A stretch of DNA of 7,114 nucleotides from Candidatus Falkowbacteria bacterium CG1_02_41_21 (GCA_001871235.1 MNUV01000034.1:1-7114); one strand, 5' to 3'; counted from the first letter of the stretch, positions 1 through 6,623 are shown. The notes: a model not told the origin generated them from the letters alone. Translations and numbers: made by a program.

Positions 1-1
1 T

Positions 2-3000
2 GGCCTCGCAAGTTCCCGCCATGTTCTGCGGTTGGTAGACTAAATTACCGCCGCCCAGACCGATAGTCTTGAGAGAATTAACATCACATAAATAATCATT
101 AGTATCTAAAATACAATTACCAACGCCGCAATCGGCATCGGTGCCGCAAAGTTTATTCTGAGTTTCAATAATAGTGCCATTAATATCAATATCAATCTTC
201 CCGTTGTCATTAAGATCGCAACGTTTAATCGTTTTCTTATACCACTTCTTTGGCAAGTTCATACCGGTGGCATTGGCCGGTTGACGCCACTCGCAAACAT
301 TTTCCCCCGGGTCTTTGAAATAACTGGACTGACCGTCAAGATATTTCCACTCATCGCAGCCGACCTCAGTATCATTACAGAGAATATTGTCATATTCATC
401 CGGATTGTTTTTGAGATAGGCATCGGCATATAAATTTTGCACGGTCACATCCGGATTAACGACCGTTTGACCGCCTAAACGAGTACAGCCCTTATTTTCA
501 GCGCCGCATTGTTTAATGGGATTATAGACGACATAGACCATCTTGTCGGCCAACACCTCCACGCAAGACGGTCCGTCGCTGACGTCACAATTATTATCAG
601 GCATGCCGACTTCTTGGTAGGCTTGCGCCTCCGGATTGGCAGAATTATTAGTGAGCGACATTAATTCGCAACCGGCGGAAGAGTCAGAACAAAGATGACT
701 GAAGTTACGCAGATAATTAGTTTGCCCGGCGCGATTGGTATAGGCGCTGCAACCTAAGTTGTAGTTGGTGCCTTGATAGGTGCCAAAAGTGTCGTAATAA
801 CAAGCATCCGGAGTATTCCAAGAGTCTTTAATCAAATAGAAACGATCGGTCACTTCGGTTAAAGTAATATTGTCCAACAAGACATTGCCGGTAGCGGAGA
901 ATAACAAAACTTCAGTATCGCTGACTTCATGATCCAGCGCCGCTAAATTCATGGCATACATTTTCCATTCATTATTGCCGGCCACGGAGACCGAACCATT
1001 ATTCTGAGAATTAACATCAAATTGAGAGGCGACCGTGCCATTACTTAAATAGAAATTGACGGAGACATTGGTACTCGCTTTAGCCAAGAATCTCAAGACA
1101 TAAGCCGAGTTTTGTTTAACGCTTTGACCGACGGTAATACCGATACTGTGTCCCAGCAAAGCCTGGCCGGTTTGAGCCTCGGCTCCGCTGACAATCTTAT
1201 TCCAGAAACCTTTAACAGCGGCAAAAATATTAGAATCATGCCCGGCGCCGAAAAAGTTAAAGTCAATGTTGGAACAAGCGCCGCCCTCAAAATTATATTG
1301 GAGAGAGTGTCCATTCTTATTAATAGAATCAGTGCTTAAAGAACTGGTATCGCTACAATAGCTGGCCCAAATTTGATTATTTTCAAAATCGTAAGCGTTA
1401 ATTATCCGTAAATTATTGCCATAATTACCATTATATTCGCGACAACCGTTTTCACTGGCGCTACAAGTCTGACCTTCGCCGGGAATAGCTTGATAGACAC
1501 AGCCGTTTTGGTTGTCATCCCAAACTCCGCCATTTTTACAAATATAACAAACGGCATTAGAAGCATCCCAATGGGCATCGCTGCCGACACAATCAGCCGG
1601 GTCAGTGATGCTGTCATCAATTGGATTGGCGCTAATTCGATAAGGATGACAATCATCGGAACAAGTAATAGTCTTAGAATAAAGCGCATAGAAGATAGCG
1701 CCATCCTTATTATATAATTGGCGGCAGTCGGAATTATAAGCGGCAGCCGACGACGGGGAATTATAAATAGCTTCACTACAAACTATATTGCCATCTTCAA
1801 TCTGATTTCTATTAATATCAAAACTGCCGGAAGTTAAGATTGGCTTATCGCTAAAAGCTTGCAGTTTATAAGGCTGCAACTGATAACTGGCTCCGGCGCT
1901 GCCCCAACTATAGAAGATGCCGCATTGATTATTATTCGGTTTGATACATTGGCGCAAGAAGCTATAATATTCTTGGCCTTCACCGCCCTGAGAGACCGAA
2001 TCTAAATTAGTAAACTCCGTACAGCCCACCACATTAGCGCTACATTTGGTGGCGGTAGTGGGAATAAAATTAGCCGCTAAAGTATTGGAGAAAGGAGTGG
2101 CTTTCTGGACATAAGAATCATAACCGTCACACTGAGCCAAACAAGCATCAAACGGAGTAACTCTGGCCGGCAGAGTAAAGCCATCGCGGACTGATTGATA
2201 CAAATCACAATCAACTTCCGAGGCGTTGCAACGTCTAGTATAATCAGAACATTTAGCCGGAGCCGCGGCTTTCAAACGATAATCGGGAGTGGCGGAGTTA
2301 GGATTAACATAACAAGTGGAAGCTAAATAATCCGGAATTAATTTTTGATAAACTAAATTATTCTGATAATAGTCGCTATATTCGGTCCCGCCATTGGCTA
2401 ATTCCAATTTCAAATGGTCAATCTGACAAGTGGCGGAATCAATTGAAATATAAACATGATTATCGGTTAAGCCTAAAGGAAAATTATAAGTGATATAATA
2501 ATAATTCCAATCGGTACTACCGCCTAAATCAACCGCCTTATTATCAACGGCGCTATTACCGATAACCGCCTGATCGCCGTCGGAACAATTCTTGGCATAA
2601 AAGGAAAAAGTATAATTCCGACCGGAAATATTATAATCATTGGGACCGACAGCGACATTCTTTTTCAAAATATGGCTCGACCCCAGCATTATAGAAGTAT
2701 CACTGAAATAACCAGCGGTGGTGGTGATGGCCGTATTTGGAGTAGAAATGTTGACATCATTAATATTCACATTCCAAGAACCAAGCTCCAAACCATTTTC
2801 AAAATCGGAATTAACCAAAAAGTTATGACCAACTTCAGGAGTAATTCTAATTAATTCCTGACAGCCTTCTTGACTGCTATCGCAAGCCTCAGCTCGCTTG
2901 GAAAAATAAAGATGATTCAAAGAATTCCAAGAAATCTTGTCGGAAGAAGTGCTATAAGAACCGGCCACGGAATAAGGTCGACAGCCGGCATTGTCTGCGT

Positions 3001-4828
3001 TACAAGTGCTATAATCAACGGTATTTTCTAAATACGAAGCACCGGCGCCATTAGATTTTATAAATGTTTGGCAGGTATTATAAATAGCCTCGCAAGAATC
3101 GGAAGTAAAATCCCAAGTTCTCTTTTCTTCGGTACAATAACCATAAGCCTCACAAGTGCCATCCGTTTTTTCCTTGATACAACTTTGTTCATCGGCGCAA
3201 TATTCATCGGCCCGGGTTAAAATAATTTCGCTGGGTATATCTTCACCATCACCGACGACCTGTACTGCCGGAATAATAGTCTTGTCTAAAATCTGATTGC
3301 CATAGCCCTGACGCTTACAATAATTTAAAGGGGCTTTCAAAACCCAATTGGGATCAATTAATCCCTGACACCAAACCGCCGGAGTAAAACCCTGACTGAA
3401 TTCATTATAATTATCATTCGGATCAAAACAAGAAACCATATCCATTAAGGTCGCATTAACATTGTTGGCTTCCGCTTTTAATAAAGCCGTCTCCCAACCG
3501 ACCGGAATAATGCGAAACTTTCGCAAAACTAATAAAGACCGTAAAGAATAACCTTGATTGAAATCAACATCTCTTTCCAGTCTCCAAGATTTATTTAAAA
3601 ATCCTTCATTGATAGCTTCAATTACCATCTTTCTTTCGGCAATGGCCGAGCTGGCCTGACTATCTAAAATACAATTAGTCGGACCGGGATTAGTCGGATC
3701 CGGACAAACTGCCAGTTCTCCTAAAATATCATAATCGCCCCGAGAATCAAAAGCGGGCTTAATCATGTCAACTAAATTACCCTTAACAGAAGCGGCCCCT
3801 CGGATACTGCTGGGATCACAATTCGGGTCATTTAAGCAAGAGGAATTACCGGCGTTCTTTAAACCACCGCTCGCGATTAAATCGGCAACCTCTTGATCTG
3901 TTTTACCTTTATATAATCCAAAAGTCAGACTTTTCCAATCACCGGCAGCTAAATTTTTCAAGGCCCTATTAAACGCCGTAGTCGCCAAAGTATTTAAAAA
4001 TACTTTAGAAACATCGGTCAATACTGACTTGGTAACATTAACCTTCTGCGCTTCAGCCGTAGTGTTAGCGGCTGTATTCAGGGCCCGTTCGGCAGTTCCC
4101 GGTGGCTCGGTAATCTTGCCCCCGATGTTCTCCTTTGCGAACCAACCCTTGGTGATATCAAGTTCCTTGGCCACATCCTTTGTTTTTTGGCTAACGGCTG
4201 CATTCATACCGTCCATAGCATCCAAACCGACAGAAATATCGCTGCCACCGACAGAAAACATGCTAGACATATTTTGTAAAAAGTGAGGGTCACGCATAGC
4301 CGCAGCTTTGGCGTCAGTATCGGCTTTCCAAGCCTCAAACATGGCACTGGCTGTACATTTAGGCGCCTTCGGCACACCATTGGCCATGTCATTTAAACCT
4401 AAACCAATCTTAACTTTAATATTTAAATTTGGCTGGCAAAAATTAATTCCGGCCTCTTTAGCAAAAGCATCAATATAATCTCCAGCAGCGGCATCAGCAA
4501 GACCACCCACGTATGATGCCCAGTGTTCAGTTAAAAATAATGGTTTTTGACCCTCCTTACCGGAACCAATCCAAGTAGCAGTATCATAAGCCACTCTCTT
4601 CAAGGCATTAGTAATAGTGGTTTGCAACAAATTAGACCCGGCTTTATCCCAAGCTTTTAATAAGCTGACCTCCACCTTTTCGTAGGCCTTCTTTATAACC
4701 TGGATTGGGCCACCGATAATATCTGGCAAAGCTAAAGCTGGCCTAACTGGAATAGCCACAAAAACCAACAAGAATACTATTGTCCAAAAAATGCCTTTAA
4801 AAAAGAGACGATTGGTTGGCTGGTTCAT
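2..4828 (-). CDS. Giant exported cysteine-rich protein, C-terminus beyond window
   Basis: This is one open frame of 1609 codons with no stop, continuing past the left edge. Residues 1-33 form a signal peptide (basic start, hydrophobic core, ALA before the predicted cut), so the protein should leave the cytoplasm. Residues 34 to about 420 are helical and cysteine-poor, with the landmark GQKPLF (93-98). A stretch around IIPVGWE (440-446) leads into a cysteine-dense part beginning with CADEQSC (544-550) and YNTCQTF. Beyond that are eight C-x5-[G/D]-C modules (609-1491) and two jelly-roll-like regions (about 668-810 and 1142-1326). I count about 60 cysteines, all after the signal peptide, which suggests many disulfides. 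The ATG at 4828 is chosen because the signal peptide starts there; no Shine-Dalgarno is visible. I recall similar giant proteins in Patescibacteria but know no function. Adhesin or envelope structure is a guess. Confidence 0.9.
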   Translation of the reverse strand, partial: MNQPTNRLFFKGIFWTIVFLLVFVAIPVRPALALPDIIGGPIQVIKKAYEKVEVSLLKAWDKAGSNLLQTTITNALKRVAYDTATWIGSGKEGQKPLFLTEHWASYVGGLADAAAGDYIDAFAKEAGINFCQPNLNIKVKIGLGLNDMANGVPKAPKCTASAMFEAWKADTDAKAAAMRDPHFLQNMSSMFSVGGSDISVGLDAMDGMNAAVSQKTKDVAKELDITKGWFAKENIGGKITEPPGTAERALNTAANTTAEAQKVNVTKSVLTDVSKVFLNTLATTAFNRALKNLAAGDWKSLTFGLYKGKTDQEVADLIASGGLKNAGNSSCLNDPNCDPSSIRGAASVKGNLVDMIKPAFDSRGDYDILGELAVCPDPTNPGPTNCILDSQASSAIAERKMVIEAINEGFLNKSWRLERDVDFNQGYSLRSLLVLRKFRIIPVGWETALLKAEANNVNATLMDMVSCFDPNDNYNEFSQGFTPAVWCQGLIDPNWVLKAPLNYCKRQGYGNQILDKTIIPAVQVVGDGEDIPSEIILTRADEYCADEQSCIKEKTDGTCEAYGYCTEEKRTWDFTSDSCEAIYNTCQTFIKSNGAGASYLENTVDYSTCNADNAGCRPYSVAGSYSTSSDKISWNSLNHLYFSKRAEACDSSQEGCQELIRITPEVGHNFLVNSDFENGLELGSWNVNINDVNISTPNTAITTTAGYFSDTSIMLGSSHILKKNVAVGPNDYNISGRNYTFSFYAKNCSDGDQAVIGNSAVDNKAVDLGGSTDWNYYYITYNFPLGLTDNHVYISIDSATCQIDHLKLELANGGTEYSDYYQNNLVYQKLIPDYLASTCYVNPNSATPDYRLKAAAPAKCSDYTRRCNASEVDCDLYQSVRDGFTLPARVTPFDACLAQCDGYDSYVQKATPFSNTLAANFIPTTATKCSANVVGCTEFTNLDSVSQGGEGQEYYSFLRQCIKPNNNQCGIFYSWGSAGASYQLQPYKLQAFSDKPILTSGSFDINRNQIEDGNIVCSEAIYNSPSSAAAYNSDCRQLYNKDGAIFYALYSKTITCSDDCHPYRISANPIDDSITDPADCVGSDAHWDASNAVCYICKNGGVWDDNQNGCVYQAIPGEGQTCSASENGCREYNGNYGNNLRIINAYDFENNQIWASYCSDTSSLSTDSINKNGHSLQYNFEGGACSNIDFNFFGAGHDSNIFAAVKGFWNKIVSGAEAQTGQALLGHSIGITVGQSVKQNSAYVLRFLAKASTNVSVNFYLSNGTVASQFDVNSQNNGSVSVAGNNEWKMYAMNLAALDHEVSDTEVLLFSATGNVLLDNITLTEVTDRFYLIKDSWNTPDACYYDTFGTYQGTNYNLGCSAYTNRAGQTNYLRNFSHLCSDSSAGCELMSLTNNSANPEAQAYQEVGMPDNNCDVSDGPSCVEVLADKMVYVVYNPIKQCGAENKGCTRLGGQTVVNPDVTVQNLYADAYLKNNPDEYDNILCNDTEVGCDEWKYLDGQSSYFKDPGENVCEWRQPANATGMNLPKKWYKKTIKRCDLNDNGKIDIDINGTIIETQNKLCGTDADCGVGNCILDTNDYLCDVNSLKTIGLGGGNLVYQPQNMAGTCEA
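182..217 (-). other. Possible EF-hand/dockerin-like calcium loop
   Basis: Residues 1538-1549 read D-L-N-D-N-G-K-I-D-I-D-I. This matches the D-x-N-x-N-G-x-I-D spacing of calcium loops in dockerins and TSP3 repeats. The acidic residue expected at loop position 12 is absent (Ile), and only one loop is visible, so binding is uncertain. It sits between the last C-x5-G-C module and a C-x5-C-x4-C cluster. Confidence 0.35.
851..1405 (-). other. Jelly-roll (CBM-like) region 2 in the giant protein
   Basis: Residues about 1142-1326 repeat the plan of region 1: a YDFENN opening (DFEN at 1147-1150), AYVLRFLAKAS and WKMYAMNL strand-like segments, and a closing LLDNITLTEV (D1319, N1320). It is longer than region 1 because of an insert of about 20 residues around 1196-1219 containing IFAAVKGFWNKI. 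The arrangement of C-x5-G-C just before DFEN is shared with region 1, suggesting duplication of a composite unit. The fold is a pattern-based judgement. Confidence 0.45.
2399..2827 (-). other. Jelly-roll (CBM-like) region 1 in the giant protein
   Basis: Residues about 668-810 begin NFLVNSDFENG followed by a GSW turn, continue with the strand-like YTFSFYAKNC and WNYYYITYNF, and end with IDHLKLELANGG. This layout (N-terminal N-x-DFE-N-G, central aromatic strands, C-terminal I-D-x-x-x-L-E) matches the beta-sandwich style of carbohydrate-binding modules of the CBM4/9/DUF642 sort. Two internal cysteines may be paired. Carbohydrate binding is inferred only from the fold style; no ligand-binding residues can be identified. 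Confidence 0.5.
3569..4729 (-). other. Helical cysteine-poor N-terminal region of the giant protein
   Basis: Residues 34 to about 420 are rich in Ala, Lys, Asp and Leu with helix-like spacing, and carry only about six cysteines. Visible landmarks are a YDTATW segment (81-86), GQKPLF (93-98), NFCQPNLNIKVKIGLGL soon after, and a long Ala/Lys/Thr-rich helical stretch before the first CLNDPNC. The composition contrasts sharply with the Asn/Tyr/Cys-rich remainder, which argues for a separate domain. I recall similar N-termini on other large Patescibacteria proteins, but no named domain can be assigned. The boundaries are approximate. Confidence 0.55.
4730..4828 (-). other. Signal peptide of the giant protein
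   Basis: Residues 1-33 have a basic N-region (R7, K11), a hydrophobic core of about 15 residues (I13-I26, including FLLVFVAI), then PVRP and the signal peptidase I-type site A31-L32-A33 before LPD. No lipobox cysteine follows, so a lipoprotein is unlikely. It supports Sec-dependent export, though the first segment could remain as a membrane anchor. Confidence 0.85.
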
Positions 4829-4862
4829 TTTATTTAAAAATTAGGTTTATTTAAAAATTTAT
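4829..4862 (-). repeat. 14-bp direct repeat between the TSP3 gene and the giant gene
   Basis: The 34-bp spacer consists mostly of two identical copies of tttatttaaaaatt (plus strand, 4829-4842 and 4846-4859) separated by agg. It lies immediately upstream of the giant gene's ATG and contains no Shine-Dalgarno. A duplicated A/T-rich promoter or upstream element, or simple slippage, could explain it. No terminator is present, so read-through from the upstream gene is likely. Confidence 0.8.
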
Positions 4863-5555
4863 TTATTGAGCCGGGGTCTGGCTAGCCTCTTGGTTCTTTA
4901 ACGATTCTTGATAACTCGCAAGCAAATCTTCATCGCTAATCTTATCTAAATCGACTTTGTTCATGCCATTGTCTAAAAGTAATTTACGCAAAACAGCCGG
5001 ATCACTCTTGCCGCTTAACATATCTAGCGCGGCTTGATCTTCGGCGGTCAGACTAGAATCGACTGAAGTGTCCGACAAAGAATCTGGGGTGGCGATAGTT
5101 GTCGCGCTCTCGGGAGAATCAGTGCTGGCGCTGATTTGAGTACAAACAGACCCGGCCGGACAATTAGGGTCGGTGCTATTTAAAATTTCGTCCTTGTCGC
5201 CAAAGCCGTCGCTATCGCTGTCTTCCAAATAAGGCGAGGTGGAATAAACATTGATTTCATCATAATCATTTAAGCCATCATTATCACTATCAACTTTGGT
5301 TAAATCAACAGTCGTGATACTAACGGCGCCGGAATTATTCTTTTGGTTGGTCGCAATTTGTCGGCTGTAGTCAAAAGGAGAATAAAGATTATAACGGAAC
5401 TGTAAAATTCCAAAAATCATAATTAAAACGGTAAAAATTCCCAAAGAGATTAAGGAAATTTTTTGCTGCTTACTTAAGACCGTCTGACCCGGTTTTTGCT
5501 CAAAACCAGAAGTCTCGCTATCACCTAGCGAAAATTGATTTTTGCCTCCATTCAT
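4863..5555 (-). CDS. Single-pass membrane protein with two TSP3 calcium-binding repeats
   Basis: The 230-residue protein has a polar N-terminal tail (1-32), one transmembrane helix (about 33-53, ISLISLGIFTVLIMIFGIL) and an extracytoplasmic part. Two thrombospondin type 3-like repeats follow: DSDNDGLNDYDE (89-100) and DSDSDGFGDKDE (112-123), both with the DxDxDGxxDxxE pattern that binds calcium in this family. A DPNCPAGSVC segment (129-138) may carry a disulfide. Then comes a Ser/Thr/Asp-rich linker and a helical C-terminal segment ending near ISDEDLLASYQESLKNQ. With no cleavage site after the helix, an N-in/C-out anchored topology is likely. It starts 9 bases after the rsmA stop and ends 34 bases before the giant gene, suggesting a shared operon. 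Its function is unknown to me; anchoring or organising the giant surface protein is an inference from proximity. Confidence 0.9.
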   Translation of the reverse strand: MNGGKNQFSLGDSETSGFEQKPGQTVLSKQQKISLISLGIFTVLIMIFGILQFRYNLYSPFDYSRQIATNQKNNSGAVSITTVDLTKVDSDNDGLNDYDEINVYSTSPYLEDSDSDGFGDKDEILNSTDPNCPAGSVCTQISASTDSPESATTIATPDSLSDTSVDSSLTAEDQAALDMLSGKSDPAVLRKLLLDNGMNKVDLDKISDEDLLASYQESLKNQEASQTPAQ

Positions 5556-5563
5556 ATACCGCT

Positions 5564-5593
5564 ATTATAACATAAAACTAGAAAATTTGGCAA
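5564..5593 (-). promoter_or_regulatory. Probable promoter of the TSP3 gene inside the rsmA end
   Basis: On the minus strand TTGCCA (5588-5593, five of six bases match TTGACA) is followed after 18 bases by TATAAT (5564-5569, perfect). Transcription would begin about 5557, essentially at the ATG (5555), giving a leaderless mRNA. The -10 overlaps the rsmA stop codon. No Shine-Dalgarno precedes the start, which fits leaderless initiation. A chance match in A+T-rich DNA is possible. Confidence 0.5.
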
Positions 5594-6404
5594 ACAAATT
5601 TAACCAATCTTCCAGGCTCAATTCTTGGGCTCTAACCTTGGCATTATAGCCAATTTCTATCAGGCCTTTTTCAATCTCCGCCGGATTCAAATGAAGGCCA
5701 TTGCCGAGATTATTTTTCAACATTTTGCGTTTGGCGCTATAGCCGATTTTGACTAAACGCCAAAATAATTCATGATTAACCGGAGGTAATTCAGTTGGAG
5801 GTTTTAGGACGATTTTAATCAGAGTGCTGTTCACCTTCGGTTGAGGCCAAAAGGCCTCGGCCGGAACGATACCGATAATCTCCGCTTTGGCATAAAACTG
5901 AACTGACAAAGCCAGAATACTCATCTGCGGCACAGTCGCCACAATTCTCTCGGCCACTTCTTTTTGCAACATTAAAACCAGAGACTGCGGTTTATTTTTG
6001 GCCGTTAAAAATTTTCGTAAAAAAATGGAAGTGATGTTGTAGGGCAAGTTAGCCACAATCTTATAATCCAAACCGGAAAAAAAGTCATCATTAATTTTTA
6101 AAATATCATCACTAATAAGCTCCACGTTATTAATTTTTTGCGTAATTAATTTAGCCCCTAAAAAATCAGCTAGTTTTTTATCCAATTCCACCGCAATAAC
6201 TTTTTGGCTGATTTTAGCCAGCTTTTCCGTCAGAAAGCCCAACCCCGGACCGACCTCCAGAATAGTGTCAGCGGACTTAATCTCAGCCGCCGAAATAGCC
6301 GCATCAAAAAATTCCTCCTCCACTAAAAAATTCTGGCCCTTGGAGTGATCGGGCTTAAGACCGTAGAGACGAGACAGTTCTAGAGTTTTTTCCAGGAGGT
6401 TCAT
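5565..6404 (-). CDS. rsmA: 16S rRNA (adenine1518-N6/adenine1519-N6)-dimethyltransferase
   Basis: RsmA (KsgA) transfers four methyl groups from S-adenosylmethionine to two adjacent adenines in the 3' helix of 16S rRNA during late assembly of the small ribosomal subunit in the cytoplasm. The 279 residues match the usual length of about 270. Visible motifs, in order: KGQNFL (22-27), the SAM-binding loop EVGPGLGFLT (50-59), acidic ELD (73-75), DD (99-100), the catalytic NLPYNI (119-124), QKEVAERI (147-154), PKVNS (189-193), and the C-terminal AKRKMLKNNL (224-233) typical of KsgA. The ATG at 6404 gives a normal N-terminus. No Shine-Dalgarno is visible. It appears to lead the gene set, with a promoter about 60 bases upstream. 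Erm-type resistance methylases share the fold, but the C-terminal domain and motif wording favour RsmA. Confidence 0.96.
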   Translation of the reverse strand: MNLLEKTLELSRLYGLKPDHSKGQNFLVEEEFFDAAISAAEIKSADTILEVGPGLGFLTEKLAKISQKVIAVELDKKLADFLGAKLITQKINNVELISDDILKINDDFFSGLDYKIVANLPYNITSIFLRKFLTAKNKPQSLVLMLQKEVAERIVATVPQMSILALSVQFYAKAEIIGIVPAEAFWPQPKVNSTLIKIVLKPPTELPPVNHELFWRLVKIGYSAKRKMLKNNLGNGLHLNPAEIEKGLIEIGYNAKVRAQELSLEDWLNLFAKFSSFML

Positions 6405-6464
6405 GCGGTATATTTATTAAAAACATCTTCGATAAAACCCAACTTAATAAACTGGATTTTTCTA

Positions 6465-6473
6465 ATTATATCA
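6465..6473 (-). promoter_or_regulatory. Extended -10 promoter of rsmA
   Basis: On the minus strand TGATATAAT combines a perfect TATAAT (6465-6470) with the TGn extension (6471-6473). No good -35 hexamer lies at the usual distance, which extended -10 promoters tolerate. Transcription would start near 6458, leaving a leader of about 54 bases before the rsmA ATG. Confidence 0.5.
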
Positions 6474-6522
6474 CTTAAATCTCAATAATGCTATTAAATT
6501 TGACCAGTTTTATGTCGAACTT

Positions 6523-6566
6523 TTATGGTAGAATATTACCATGGTTATGGTAATATTCTACCATAA
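6523..6566. repeat. Perfect 20-bp inverted repeat with 4-nt loop
   Basis: The arms 6523-6542 and 6547-6566 are exact reverse complements around the loop ggtt. The stem is A+T-rich and would form a long hairpin in RNA from either strand, or a cruciform in DNA. No T-run follows on either side, so it is not a classical terminator. It lies about 50 bases upstream of the rsmA -10, so a protein-binding site, a small palindromic genomic repeat or a hairpin terminator lacking its T-tract are all possible. Confidence 0.9.
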
Positions 6567-6623
6567 GACTAATACCATTAGCTAACAAGATAACCATGAA
6601 AACTAGATAAGAAACAACGTATT

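Larger units (their letters stand above)
356..3004 (-). repeat. Eight C-x5-[G/D]-C modules in the giant protein
   Basis: Paired cysteines with identical spacing begin at residues 609 (CNADNAGC), 649 (CDSSQEGC), 867 (CNASEVDC), 929 (CSANVVGC), 1122 (CSASENGC), 1380 (CSDSSAGC), 1441 (CGAENKGC) and 1484 (CNDTEVGC). Seven of the eight have Gly before the second Cys; the third has Asp. The second residue is usually a small or polar one (Asn, Ser, Asp, Gly). An aromatic or hydrophobic residue usually follows two or three positions after the second Cys. The repeat is a protein pattern, not a near-identical DNA repeat, so the copies are old and diverged. Confidence 0.85.

Noticed and set aside
1112..1339. 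Overlapping short plus- and minus-strand frames within 1093-1339
   Set aside because: Both are shadows of the jelly-roll 2 coding region; they are short and have no motifs.
1402..1776. Minus-strand open frame of 124 codons
   Set aside because: It lies inside the giant gene on the same strand in another frame. The giant frame has coherent motifs, while this one is a low-complexity Ile/Met/Val-rich translation of the A/T-rich codons.
2672..2854. Plus-strand open frame of 60 codons
   Set aside because: It is antisense to jelly-roll 1 of the giant gene, with no motif and no start signal.
356..3004. The repeated cysteine motifs as a CRISPR array or DNA tandem repeat
   Set aside because: The repetition exists only at the protein level with irregular spacing; the DNA copies differ and there are no spacer-sized units.
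4029..4286. Plus-strand open frame of 85 codons
   Set aside because: It is antisense to the helical N-terminal region of the giant protein, with no recognisable domain and no promoter or ribosome site.
4204..4392. Minus-strand frame of 62 codons
   Set aside because: It is an out-of-frame reading inside the giant gene; the in-frame product is continuous across it.
5565..6404. Erm-type antibiotic resistance methylase
   Set aside because: The C-terminal AKRKMLKNNL segment, PKVNS motif and length fit KsgA/RsmA, and a single housekeeping copy is the simpler reading.
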